A DNA stretch of 64,000 nucleotides from Candidatus Brachybacter algidus (GTDB lineage: Bacteria; Bacteroidota; Bacteroidia; Chitinophagales; Saprospiraceae). The translations under genes were made by a program, and so were the position numbers. Below the pieces are notes generated by a model. That model saw only the letters and a program-made list of their open reading frames with translations, was not told the origin of the DNA and did not search any database. Where the stretch lies: contig JADJSK010000012.1 in NCBI GenBank assembly GCA_016711705.1, positions 136,704-200,703 on the forward strand, read 5' to 3'. Shown piece by piece: positions 49,589 to 60,240 of the stretch; the stretch's first letter is position 1; each line of letters opens with the position of its first letter.

Positions 49589-50749
49589 ATGGCAGGTTAT
49601 CTTTTTAGTTTGGATAGTAATGAATCATTAATTTCTTCAATTCAAAAAGGCGTTTACTCAACAAGAATAAAGATCCATCAAATGGTATTTGGAGAATAAA
49701 CGTAGAAGGCACTTTTGCTGATTATTGTTCCATGAGAGAAGGAGATAATGTTTATTTTTTATTAAAAGAAAAATTTATGGAATAGGAATACTAACAAATG
49801 TTGGACTTGATTGTAAATACCTAAATTATCCCCTTTCAAATAATCCAATCGTTCAAACTTATGAGAATGTTGAAGGAAATATTCTAGCTACATTTGAAGG
49901 AATAAATAGTTTACATTATCGGTTCATATGCACTTTTAAACCCTCTCCATTTTTTTTTAATAATGGAATTGACATGGATGAATTATTATCTTCATCACCT
50001 TCACAATTTAAAATATTAAGAGCATTTCATAAGCTAAGCTTTATTAAATTTTCAGATGATGAAAACCAAGCTTTTAAAAATATAATTTTAAGACGCAATT
50101 TGTCAAATTTAGAAAATACTAATAACCCAAACTTTCTAACAAGCAATTTTGTTGAATTCCATCAAGAAATTGCCTCAAAAATTAATAATAATAGTTCTTA
50201 TTCACTTAGCATTGAACCATTTTTAAGTACAATACAAGAAAGGAATGGCCAAATACGTCATGAGATGGCAGTTGAAGCGGCATTAATATATCAATTAAGT
50301 ATTCAAGATAATCAGACTTTAACAATTTTCGGAAACTGGGATTATTTGTCTCATCAAGTTATTGCTTCTCCATTTAAACCAATTGATTATATGGACAAAA
50401 TGGATGTTTTTGGATACAGATATATCATAAATCAAAGCCTACAATTTCCCATTATTTAGTTATTGAAATAAAAAAAGGGCAAGTTACATCTGACGATTTA
50501 ATTCAATTAATGAAATATGTTGACTGGGTCAAAAATGAATATGCTTTTTCAGATTATAGCATGATAGAAGCTTTTATGATTGGCTATAGTTTCACACATG
50601 AAGCTTTAGCTTCATTCTCAAATATTATTGAAAGAAAATATATCCAAGGAGCAAGACCATCAATTCCTTCTGAATGGAATAATGTTAAATTAGTTACTTA
50701 TGCTTTTAATGAAGGAAATAATTTATTAGAATTCCATTTAGTAAGCTAG
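49589..50749 (+). pseudogene. PUA/EVE-like domain plus PD-(D/E)XK nuclease-like protein, about three frameshifts
   Basis: Bridged from ATG 49589 the product is about 386 residues. The N-terminal part (MAGYLFSLDSNESLISS ... GIWRINVEGTFADYC ... MREGDNVYFLLKRKIYGIG) resembles PUA-superfamily folds of the EVE/YTH type, which read modified bases. The C-terminal part has MDKMDVFGYR followed by HYLVIEIKKGQVTSDD, a D...E-x-K nuclease pattern. Frames switch near 49670, 49770 and 50450. It lies 37 bases ahead of Vsr in a restriction cluster. A modification-dependent restriction enzyme is my inference; other PD-(D/E)XK uses are possible. Confidence 0.5.
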
Positions 50750-50786
50750 TATTAAACTTTAATATATTTTCTAAGTTTGACTATTA

Positions 50787-51283
50787 TTGAAAATTTTGTT
50801 TTATAAAAAACCTGTTTTTCTCAAAATTTGTATTCGTTTGAATGAAGTAAAGTATAAAAGATATAAAAGATCTCCTACCGCTTCAAACTTGAATGTTTCC
50901 AAAACTATGAACAGAATTAAAGCCAAAAACACTAAACCTGAACTTATAATTCGGAAGAGGCTGTGGCAAAAGGGAATTAAAGGCTACAGGTTACCTCCCA
51001 AAAATATTCCTGGAAGACCAGACATTTGCTTCACAACGAAAAAAATTGCAATTTTTGTTAACGAGGCCTCTGGCATAGGTGTCCTCATTGTAAATACAAT
51101 TTGCCAAAGTCCAATACTGAATTTTGGAAAAACAAATTTCAGAACAATGTTCGAAGAGATATAGAAAAATCTGAATTGTTAATTGCATTAGGATGGACAG
51201 TTTTAATAATCTGGGAATGTGAACTTAAGAAAGAAGTCATACAATTGACTTTTGAAAAATTGGAAAAAACACATAAAGATTGA
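50787..51283 (+). CDS. vsr: Very short patch repair endonuclease, one frameshift
   Basis: The first frame gives SKTMNRIKAKNTKPELIIRK, then GYRLPPKNIPGRPDICF and KKIAIFVN. A shift near 51062 joins it to WHRCPHCKYNLPKSNTEFW, then KNKFQNNVRRDIEKSELLI and WTVLIIWECEL, the rest of Vsr with its zinc-site Cys and His. It nicks next to T in T:G mismatches that arise when 5-methylcytosine deaminates. It fits the cytosine-5 methyltransferase downstream. The exact start is uncertain. Confidence 0.85.
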
Positions 51284-51299
51284 TTTTTTAAAAATTTGT

Positions 51300-51352
51300 G
51301 GACAAATTATGTCCTTTCGCAAATTATTTTTATCTTTGGACATAATTTGTCC
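51300..51352. promoter_or_regulatory. Double operator of the restriction-modification controller
   Basis: Box 1 GGACAAATTATGTCC (51300-51314) and box 2 GGACATAATTTGTCC (51338-51352) are exact reverse complements, each a GGACA-N5-TGTCC palindrome, 38 bases centre to centre. Box 2 ends three bases before the ATG of the controller gene and touches TATCTTTG (51331-51338), a -7 box. This is the layout of C-protein operators. Confidence 0.7.
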
Positions 51353-51355
51353 TAA

Positions 51356-51682
51356 ATGACATTAAAAAAGACTATTTGTACTCTTGGAGAGCAACTTAGA
51401 GCGGCAAGAGAGAAATCAAATCAATCCTTAAAAGAAGTTGCTAGTTGTATAGGTATTGATACATCATTGTTAGGGAAAATCGAAAGAAACGAAAGGCCAG
51501 CAACAAAAGACCAAATAAAGCAATTAGCAATCTATTATCAAATAGAGGAAAAAATACTTCTAAAAGAACTGTTAAGTGATCATTTCGCATATATGATAAT
51601 TAATGAACATGCGGATTTAGACACATTAAGGGTAGCAGAAGAAAAAGTTGAATATCTAAAAATTAATAAAAATGGCAAATAA
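51356..51682 (+). CDS. XRE-family controller protein of restriction-modification
   Basis: A 108-residue protein with an N-terminal HTH (LGEQLRAAREKSNQSLKEVA, IDTSLLGKIERNERPATKDQ) like C proteins that time expression of restriction genes. It overlaps the methyltransferase by 11 bases and has a double palindrome right before its start, which it probably binds to activate and later repress its own operon. Confidence 0.8.
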   Translation: MTLKKTICTLGEQLRAAREKSNQSLKEVASCIGIDTSLLGKIERNERPATKDQIKQLAIYYQIEEKILLKELLSDHFAYMIINEHADLDTLRVAEEKVEYLKINKNGK

Positions 51683-52955
51683 AATAAAAGTAGCGGAGCT
51701 GTTCGCAGGTGTCGGTGGGTTTCGTATAGGATTAGAAGGTTGGAAAGGAAAATCACCATTATCTGATTATAAAGAAACTGTTGACAGCTTTTATGAAGTG
51801 GTTTGGAGTAATCAATGGGAGCCTTCAACTAAAACACAACATGCTTCTGCGGTCTATGAAGAACGTTTTGGAAAAGAGGGCACAGTAATGAAGACATTTC
51901 AACTGTTGATATTAAACAAATTCAGACCATGATTTATTAGTGGGTGGATTTCCTTGTCAGATTACTCCGTTGCAACAACTTTAAAAAATTCAAAGGGTCT
52001 GATAGGAAAGAAAGGTGTTCTTTGGTGGTCAATTGTTAGGATATTGGAAGAAAAAAAGAAGAAGCCTCAATATATTTTTTTAGAAAATGTAGATAGGTTA
52101 TTAATATCTCCTTCAAAACAACGAGGAAGAGATTTTGCTATTATTCTCAAAAGCTTAAGTGACTTAGGCTATGTTGTTGAATGGAGAGTTATTAATGCAG
52201 CTGATTATGGAATGCCTCAACGAAGAAAAAGAGTTTTCATATTGGCTTACTTGGAGAAATCAACAATTTTTAAGCAATTAAAAAAGACTTTAGCCTTAGA
52301 TTGGTTAATATCAAAAGGAACATTAGCTTCTGCCCTTCCCGTTTATTCGGATAATTTCAGTAGACAAAACGTTTTTAATTTAGAAGACGATATTGTAAAC
52401 ATTTCTTCATCCTTTAATTCATTAGGCGGAGCATCTTTATTTGAAAATTGTGGATTAATGGTGAATGGCTCAGTGACAACTCTCAAAACTGTTCCAAAAA
52501 TTGAAGGAAAGCCAATTTGTTTAGGAGACGTATTACAAAATGGTGAAGTTACTGAAGATTTTTATATAAATGAGAATGACATAAAAAAATGGCATTATTT
52601 AAAGGGCCCCAAAAAAGAAGTAAGGAAAAATGCAAGTGGCTTTGAATATAATTATAGTGAAGGCGGAATGCATTTTCCTGACCCTTTGAACAAACCTTCA
52701 CGGACAATTATTACTGGCGAGGGAGGCCCATCTCCATCGAGATTTAAACACGTAGTTTTGACCGAAAAAGGATATAGACGATTATCACCTGTCGAACTTG
52801 AGAGGCTAAATATGTTTCCAGACAATCACACTGAATTAGAAGGTGTTACTAATACAAAGAGAGCCTTTTTTATGGGGAATGCTTTAGTGGTAGGAGTAGT
52901 TGAAAAAATTGGATTAGCACTAAAAGAAAAAATTAAAAATGCCTCAAAATTATAA
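51672..52955 (+). CDS. DNA (cytosine-5-)-methyltransferase, frameshifts near 51900-51960
   Basis: The first frame starts MANKIKVAELFAGVGGFRIG (SAM-binding motif I). After shifts near 51885, 51930 and 51962 the frames give EDISTVDIKQI, DHDLLVGGFPCQ (motif IV with catalytic Cys) and then the long frame with QYIFLENVDRLL (motif VI), MPQRRKRVFILA (motif VIII), a target-recognition region and RRLSPVELERLNMFPDNH, GNALVVGVV (motifs IX-X). Bridged length is about 428. With a Sau3AI-type partner the target is likely GATC, methylated at C. Start and end overlap the controller and endonuclease genes. Confidence 0.85.
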
Positions 52956-54320
52956 TAGACTTGATAAAGCTTCAGTCTTATCATTTGCAAAAAAAATTAA
53001 AGATAAATCATTACGCGAAGTATGTGACGAATCTATCTTAGAGCACAACTATTCTGGCAAGGGCAATTTTGGACAAATTCTCGAAAAGTACTACTTTCAA
53101 TATGAACCAAATTCTGATTCAGAAGCTGATTTCAGCGAAATAAATTTAGAATTAAAGGCAACTCCATTAAAACAATTAAAAAACAGACATTATCGCTCGA
53201 AAGAGACTAGTACTCAACATCATAAATTACTTGGAAATTGTTGATCAGGATTTTGTCAATAGCACTTTTTGGAAAAAAATTCTAACCTCCTACTAATCTT
53301 TTATTTGCATAATTTTAGTCAAGATATATTAGACTATGTAATAAAATTAGTCGATGAGTGGAATTTTCCTAAAAATGATTTAGAAATAATAAAAAGGGAT
53401 TGGGAAAAAATAAAGAAGAAAATAGTTGATGGGAATGCGCATGAATTGTCGGAAGGGGATACTCTATACTTAGGAGCATGTACAAAAGGAGGAAAAGGAG
53501 GAAATGAAAGAACTCAACCTTTTAATAAAAAATTGGCTAAACAACGGGCTTTTTCCTTAAAACAAGGATATGTAAATCATATTATTGCTACAATTGCGAA
53601 CGACCCTGGTGGAAACTATGGGAAGCTTATCACCTCTCAAACTGAGATAATGAAAAGGAGTTTAGAAGAAATTGTTGTAGAAAAATTTCAGCAATATTAT
53701 GGCAAGTCAATTGAAGAAATTCAAGTAACTCTTGGCGCTAATTTAAATAGAAGTGCAAAAACTTTTATGCAAGTTTGACAAAATTAATATTGGGAATTGG
53801 ACCAGATCAAGAAATTGAGGAGTTTGAAAAGGCGGATATTATTGTTAAATCAATTAGATTGAAAGAAAATGATTTTCCTAAAGAGAATATTTCTTTCCCT
53901 AATTTTAAGTTTGAAGAAATCATAAAAGAAAACTGGGAGACATCTGAATTTAAAAATATTTTAGAACATAAATTTTTATTTGTATTTTATAAATATGTAG
54001 ATAACTCATTGGTTTTAAGAAAAGTTAAGTTTTGGAACATGCCATATAGAGATATATTACAAGTTGAAAAAGTTCGGACTAAAGCTAAGAACATCATTGA
54101 AAGAGGAGAAATTGTAAATAGAATTGTTGGCGGAATTCGCTATACAAATTTCCCAAACAAGAAATTTAGCAATATTGCGCATGTTAGACCACATGCTACT
54201 AATTCTGATGATACTTATCCATTACCTATAGCTGATAAAGTCACTTTTGCTCATGATTATACCAAACATTGCTTTTGGTTAAACAACAATTATATTAGAG
54301 ATGAAATATATCTAAAATAG
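52939..54320 (+). pseudogene. Sau3AI/MutH-family type II restriction endonuclease, two frameshifts
   Basis: Three frames join into about 460 residues. The N-terminal domain has the MutH site: GNFGQILEKYYF, then EADFSEINLELKATPLKQL (D...E-x-K). A shift near 53200 gives RLVLNIINYLEIVDQDF, leading to KIVDGNAHELSEGDTLYLGACTKG, a Sau3AI mark, and a shift in TTTT near 53765 gives KTFYASLTKLILGIG and the second MutH-like domain ending at 54320 (VGGIRYTNFPNKKFSNIAHVRPH). Sau3AI cuts GATC, so GATC is the expected target. The start overlaps the methyltransferase by 17 bases. Breaks in homopolymers suggest assembly errors. Confidence 0.8.
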
Positions 54321-54329
54321 TATAAAACT

Positions 54330-54402
54330 TAACCTTATCCAGCCCCTCTAGCTTCTCCAAAACCACCTTGGTAATTAATAACTCGTATAAGCCGTCGGTC
54401 AT
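54330..54402 (-). pseudogene. 5' remnant of a helicase-like gene
   Basis: ATG 54402 on the minus strand reads MTDGLYELLITKVVLEKLEGL then DKV and runs into antisense of the endonuclease gene. This opening is typical of large SF2 helicases with a DUF3427-like end. Only about 24 codons survive, cut at the edge of the restriction cluster. Confidence 0.45.
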
Positions 54403-54609
54403 TGTGTGGAGTTGTATGTGAGTAAATGTAGCAAAAAATATAGAAGCGAGCGGCGAGAGTCGAACGGTACGAGAATCTGTGACACAAAGGATTTAAGATG
54501 GGTTATTTTGGATCAACAGGCTTGATGCCTTTGTTTTATATGCGTTTGTTGAGAGGTTTGAACAGCGAACGACATGAGGAAAGCAGCGGACAGTCAACCG
54601 GATTTGAAC

Positions 54610-54674
54610 GGCCCCCTTTGCTCCGGAATCCTGATAACTTTTACTCACAAAAGTGGCACCCTTTGCCCCGGAAT
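54610..54674. mobile_element. IS21-like terminal repeats, right side
   Basis: GGCCCCCTTTGCTCCGGAAT (54610-54629) and GTGGCACCCTTTGCCCCGGAAT-type sequence (54652-54674) are the reverse complement of the units at 48587-48634. An unrelated 60-codon frame overlapping here is not credible. The other bases between 54321 and 54936 hold only the helicase remnant. Confidence 0.5.
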
Positions 54675-54936
54675 TCTTAATCTTAGATTGCGAAAACGCT
54701 GTTTTCGCAATCTATAGGTTGGTCGCATTACTTGCATTTAATACGTATTGAAAATGACTGATAAGAAGAAAATTTGTCTTCTCCTTCATAAACATCATAA
54801 TTCCCCCTCCTGCCTTGTCTATTTCCATCAAATACATTCCCTATACTCCGGAATACTTAATCAACACATTCCCACATCCCAGAAATTTTTTATTTTCACC
54901 CTCGACCAAATATCCTTATATAAATATTTACACACT

Positions 54937-56526
54937 ATGTCCATCACCAAAATATACATCAAAGACTGGCTGGAGATCAAACCCTATGATACTATTCATC
55001 AGGAGGATCACTACTATCTTCATCTGTCCAACAAGGTGATGGAAGCGCTTCATAAGGGGGATCTCTTTAAGGAATATGAAAAGTTATTTACTTCAAAAGT
55101 CCGAATAAAACTATGCTGTTTTCTTACTTCCTATCTCGAAGATCTCGTGTCAGGCTCAGAACTTTGGAACAGCTTTGTCAGAAAACATACAAAACTGTAT
55201 GACAAGCCATTGCCATTCTATGTTACAGAGGATTACGCTGAAGAAGAAATTAATAACGAGGACATTTGTTTCCTGATATGGTATTTTATGAATACAATTC
55301 AGGAAGAACAATTTATTATTCCGGGAAATGAGGTGATCCTGGAAGCAGGAACTTTGGTTATGGATATATTTGAGGAAGCATGGGAATATGCTCCCGAGAA
55401 CGATAAACTTAAGGATTTCTATGCCGTCGAAGAGGGTGCATCCAATTATTACAAATCAAGATTGTCCATTGATAAGATATTATTTCGCTCCTGGTTGTTT
55501 AGCACTGATACAAAAAAGATATTGGAAGATAGTGTAGAGACCCTGCTGAATGAATCTGAAATAGACAGTCCGCGGCACATTATTTTAAATGAAACCAGGG
55601 ATTTTATCCTTCATACAAGTTATACGAGGTTATTGAGCCTCAAAGGGAATGAATGGGCGGCGGAAGTCAATGGAAAACGACTGGACCTAAGACACGAGTT
55701 CAATAATATATCACTAAAGATCTTGGGCAATTTCTTTTACAAAAGTCAGGATGAATACGATATTTTCTTTGAACATATTGCCTCCGGAAAGTTGTTCAAG
55801 ATGACCAAAAAATCCTATGATCATGCCAAAGAATTGGTAGTAGTTGATAAGATCTTTTCTCTTGGACTTGTCAAATGGTTGGGTGAATGGTGGTTTTCGG
55901 GAACGATATATGAGTTGCCCTATAATGAAAATTTCATCAAAAAGGAACGTAAGTCCATTGACGCACTGAGAGCAGTTGCCTTTTTGGATGACGATACTGA
56001 ATTTATGAAGGAAACACTTATCGAACATAGAAAATTGTTTTTGGAATATTCCAATGGACAGGAGATTGTGTTCATGCCTTTCGATCACATTGAAAAGTTT
56101 GTAAAGGGTTACATGAATTTTTTTAATAAAAAATTGGGTAAAGGAGATGTTCCAAATGAAGATTCTGAGGACATAAGTTGGGATTGGAATGAAATAAATA
56201 ATCCTTCAGGTGACACAGGTCTGGTTTATTTTAATCCTGAAAGTGGCGTCGAAATGGCGCATGGTTTTAATTCCGCTTTTGCAGTTGATCACAATCCGTA
56301 TTATGATGAAGAAAGAAGTACAGAACATTTAATGCAAATGCTAATTGACAAGAGTATTTCTACCGGATTGTGCTATTATGCTATCGAGCAGGGTAAAAAC
56401 AAATTGCCTTTATTTAAAATTCTCGGCTCTAAAGGAATTTTAACAGATATTGATTTTTTGCTAAGATTTTGGAAAAGAGATGCTTACCACACGAGACCTT
56501 CATTTGCATTGGTGGGGAAGAAATAG
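54937..56526 (+). CDS. DUF3843-like protein of unknown function
   Basis: ATG 54937 gives 529 residues starting MSITKIYIKDWLEIKPYDT, a beginning that I associate with DUF3843 proteins of Bacteroidota; an upstream start at 54748 would add 63 residues of low-quality sequence. The protein looks cytosolic and alpha-rich, with an acidic middle and a C-terminal FLLRFWKRDAYHTRPSFALV. No catalytic motif is evident. It lies directly outside the right IS21-like end. Confidence 0.6.
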   Translation: MSITKIYIKDWLEIKPYDTIHQEDHYYLHLSNKVMEALHKGDLFKEYEKLFTSKVRIKLCCFLTSYLEDLVSGSELWNSFVRKHTKLYDKPLPFYVTEDYAEEEINNEDICFLIWYFMNTIQEEQFIIPGNEVILEAGTLVMDIFEEAWEYAPENDKLKDFYAVEEGASNYYKSRLSIDKILFRSWLFSTDTKKILEDSVETLLNESEIDSPRHIILNETRDFILHTSYTRLLSLKGNEWAAEVNGKRLDLRHEFNNISLKILGNFFYKSQDEYDIFFEHIASGKLFKMTKKSYDHAKELVVVDKIFSLGLVKWLGEWWFSGTIYELPYNENFIKKERKSIDALRAVAFLDDDTEFMKETLIEHRKLFLEYSNGQEIVFMPFDHIEKFVKGYMNFFNKKLGKGDVPNEDSEDISWDWNEINNPSGDTGLVYFNPESGVEMAHGFNSAFAVDHNPYYDEERSTEHLMQMLIDKSISTGLCYYAIEQGKNKLPLFKILGSKGILTDIDFLLRFWKRDAYHTRPSFALVGKK

Positions 56527-57060
56527 GGAGTTGGCGAACGGCGAGAGGCGAACGGCGAACGGGCGGCTCCGATGAAAGTGAATCTTAGTATTTAGTGTGC
56601 TGCTTCGAATGTAGATGGATGAGGATGTCCCGAAGTTAAAATCATATTTCGCAATTCGCGAAATGCGAAAACTCTTCAAAAAGCAAAAATTTACTTGTTA
56701 TTAGCGCTTATATAAGACAGGTAGCCACCTACGGGGCTAGTATCCTCCCGACCATAATTTGTTACAAACATTATGCGCCTAAAGGCGCCAACTTAAGCAT
56801 ACCGCATATTTTAGTCTTATACGAAACGGAAATATAAAATTGACCAAAAATATGCCGTATAATACCGAGCTGAAAGTCGTTTGACCATCCCGAAACTTCG
56901 GGATGGACTATTACGAATTTCCATTCGGTATTAATGCGTTGGAAACTACTTTTATCCTTACCTTATTAATGTGATCGCTCAAGACTAACTAATTTTAAAA
57001 TCAGGTAGCCAGATCGGTTCAGATATTTTAAAAAAATCTTATTTCCTTTTTCACCCTCTA
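56527..57060. other. Intergenic gap with repeats and a strong hairpin
   Basis: Contains short GGCGAACGGCGA direct repeats (about 56530-56560), GCGCCTAAAGGCGC near 56771, and CCATCCCGAA-AC-TTCGGGATGG (56885-56906), a perfect 10-base-arm hairpin. The GGGGCTAGTATCCTCCC and ATTTGTTACAAACATTATGCGCC text resembles REP families of the phylum. No gene seen. Confidence 0.5.
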
Positions 57061-58497
57061 TTATCTGGGTACCGGCAATGACCCATAAAGCATCCCCCAA
57101 ATATCCTGTCGATGCTGATAAATCCAATATTTTGCATTTGATGCATCAACTTCACTCCAAAATATCCAACTACTTTCTGTTGGGATATCATCTTTTCCCA
57201 TCGCACCCGCATCAAAATCGCCTCTGTTGTCATCAAAATATTCCAGCACGTCACCAGTAGGTTTGCGTATCTGATCAGAACTGGATGCTTTCATAACTAG
57301 CATCATGTAATCAAACATCTTTCTTCCTCCCGGTTCAATATCCCAATTGACCCAATCGAGTTTGCCCATCTGTATTAAAGGGTGGTTCTGACCAGTAGAG
57401 ATCATATCTTTAAGCACCTCCAATTGTGCCAAAATCTTACCCGTCATAGGACCTATGTAAAAATTATTATAAAGGGAAAACATAGCCGAAGCGCCTAATA
57501 GCGTTCCTCCTGCGCTGGCTATGAGTGGTAGCATAACTAATGCCCTTAGAGCCTTTATCACTTGCAGTCTTACTGCCACCCATTAGATCTAGTGCGCCAC
57601 TTACCAGTTGGAAAGCAGGATAGGCTTGATTGACCTTTTCAGCAATGTCAAGCACCTTCACAATACGGGCATTTCTACTTAATACCATTGTGTCTTCAAT
57701 ACGGACAGGAAACTTCTCCCCATGTAGTATTTTCTGTTCGCGCAGCGTTGTCCCCAGAAATCCTATTTCTTTGGAAACAGTAGTTGCTTCTTTCACCCAT
57801 TCGCTTGCAACCAATAAACTATCATGATAGAGAAAGTAAGTATCAGCTATTTGTTGAAGCAGATCATCGTCCCCTTTTCGGAAAGCACTCCGCTGTAGGT
57901 CTCGTAATTGCGGATCAATCTTTTGTAAATCATTTTTAGTCGCTTCAACTTGTTGCTGGGTTTTGTAGATTCGACCTAGCACAATAGAGTCTATGGCACT
58001 GTCAGCTTCAGACAATGCAGGTTTATACACCTCATCATTCCATTCCAAAAGTGCTTCCATCTGTAAGTCTGGCATCATCTGCCCATTGATCTTTTTTTAA
58101 GTCCGGCGGTCTGCATTCTGGCTATCTTCAGTGCTGTCGTAAGTGATTTGGGAGGTGCCGTAGATGCTTCAGAAAACTCAGCAATTTGTCGTTCGAGAAA
58201 GGCGATACGCACCATATACCAATCTGTACAGTCTCCTACAGTGCCTATAGCATCACTATCTACGAGAATCTTCTCATCAATACCCAAAGAAGAATCATTG
58301 GAACTGTCAGTGGGCAATTTTTTATCGTCTGCTGGCTTGCGTTGAACTATTTCTCCTGAAGCTTTAAACGGTACTGCCTCGTGACGAGCTCCTTGCATAG
58401 GCTTCTCTTCATCTGCCTGAGCCTTTTGTTGATGCTCTTTTGAGTGGTCCCTGTCATCAGGACTTCTTTGAATGTAACCCGAATATTGACGTCCCAT
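57061..58497 (-). CDS. Large unknown protein with eCIS-cargo-like N-terminus, one or two frameshifts
   Basis: Three consecutive minus-strand frames. The first (from 58497) begins MGRQYSGYIQRSPDDRDHS and has GEIVQRKPADDKK; IQRS/VQRK motifs mark many eCIS-associated (DUF4157-neighbour) proteins. The second (start 58078, ATGA overlap or a shift in the AAAAAAA run near 58095) is helical: LEWNDEVYKPALSEADSAI, VSKEIGFLGTTLREQKIL. The third joins near 57550 with a hydrophobic segment (LVMLPLIASAGGTLLGASAMF) and ends at 57061 in a WIFWSEVDASNAKYWIYQHR region. Bridged length is about 475. No eCIS genes are in the window, so the link is a lead only. Confidence 0.5.
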
Positions 58498-59093
58498 AAG
58501 TTATATTTTACCAAAAAATTAGTTTTCGCTTAAAAGCAAAAAGGATAAGTAACCTGTATGTGTTCATCAAATTATTTTGTTACTATGTTTTTAGGTATAA
58601 TATTGAAATAAGTAGATGAATGATACTTTTCCATAGAAAAGCTGCGGTGTTATACACTAATAGGATCCTTTACAATCATTCACGCCCAAGTGCCCCGGGT
58701 TGTGACGTCGCAATTTCTGCACATGCTTATACCCTCCTAACTGTTCTCGTGAAATAACCATGGGCCGCAGATCAAACCTGTTTTTAACCACTTGCTTAGC
58801 CATGAAAACTTGCCCCGAAAGTGGCTTCCTTATATTGATGCAGGCTTATATCCGGTGCCCGAATACATTTAATTGCGTTTAACCTCTACAACCAATTATT
58901 ATATTTAATTGTAAATTCTTAAGCCTTTTTCAATATATTTACAAAGTTAAGACCAATAAGGCAGGATATTTAACCGAAATCACGGGTATATTCTTTCTCA
59001 ATCAGTCGATTATTTGTATGTCCTCACTATGTAATCAATGGGGATCAATGAAGGAATTCATTTTGACTTCCACAACCAAACTGACCAAACTGC
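58498..59093. other. Long intergenic gap, nothing recognised
   Basis: About 600 bases between the divergent eCIS-like gene and pntA. I find no convincing frame, repeat or RNA. A/T-rich near 58890-58960. Confidence 0.4.
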
Positions 59094-60223
59094 ATGAAAA
59101 TAGGAGTTCTCAAAGAAAGAAAGGCATTTGAAAACAGAGTGGCACTCACTCCAGCTGTCGTTAAAGACCTTATTAAGAAGGGTTTTGAAGTAATGATAGA
59201 AACTGATGCCGGCACACTTTCTTCCTTTTCTGATGAAGAATACATACAATCCGGTGCCAACATTGCCACTTCTACTGCATTGGCCGCAGACAATCAGGTC
59301 GTTCTCAGGTCAACGCTTTCACTGAAGAGGAAGTATTGTACATAAACCCGGGAACTGTCCTCATCTCCTTTATGTATGCTTATACCATACCGCAACTCCT
59401 CGTAAAACTCAACGAAAAGCGCATTTCTTCCTTTTCTATGGACGCCGTACCAAGGATTTCAAGAGCACAGAAAATGGATGCACTTAGTTCTCAAGCCAAT
59501 CTGGCCGGCTATAAAGCGGTGATGTTGGGGGCAAATTATCTCAACAAAATTTTCCCGCTTTTGATGACAGCTGCCGGAACGATCACTCCTGCCAAAGTCC
59601 TGATATTCGGAGCCGGAGTAGCCGGATTGCAAGCTATTGCGACTGCAAAAAGATTAGGAGCTGTAGTCGAAGTCACCGATGTCCGTCCCGAAACGAAAGA
59701 GCAAGTAGAATCCCTGGGCGGTAGATTTCTATCTGTGGAAGGCGCTGAAGAGGTGAAGGTAGAAGGTGGTTATGCAAAGGAGGTGAGTGCCGATTTCCTC
59801 CAAAAGCAAAAAGAACTTATCAACACAAAAATAAAAGATGCCCAGATCGTCATCACGACAGCCCTTGTCATCGGCAAGAAGGCTCCCCTGCTTGTCACAG
59901 AAGAAATGGTAAAGTCCATGAGACCCGGATCCGTCATCGTCGATATGGCGGTGGAGTCAGGTGGCAACTGTGCACTTTCCGTCATAAATGAAGTAGTGAC
60001 AAGACATGGCGTCATCATCGTGGGATTTTCCAATCTTCCTTCGCTACTTTCCGCTAATGCCAGCCAACTATTCGCGACGAACATCAGTACCCTATTACTG
60101 CATCTGGCCGATAAAGAAGGATTCGAATGGGATATGGAGGAAGAGGTGACCAAAGGTTCGCTTATTACACATGAAGGCGCCACGGTTCATGAATTTACAA
60201 ATTCCATTATTTCAAAATCATAG
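59094..60223 (+). CDS. pntA: NAD(P) transhydrogenase subunit alpha, NAD-binding part, one frameshift
   Basis: Starts MKIGVLKERKAFENRVALTPA. The first frame stops at 59345; a shift near 59308 leads into NAFTEEEVLYINPGTVLISFMYAYT and on through the Rossmann domain (VLIFGAGVAGLQAIATAKRLGAVVEVTDVRPE) to 60223. About 375 residues, the usual size of the soluble alpha-1 subunit (domain I) of proton-translocating transhydrogenase. It moves hydride between NADH and NADP+ driven by the proton gradient. First of a three-gene operon. Confidence 0.88.
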
Positions 60224-60240
60224 ATTACAAAATAACTGCC

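Noticed and set aside
54498..54680. 60-codon plus-strand frame
   Set aside because: It overlaps the IS21-like terminal repeats and has no protein-like composition.
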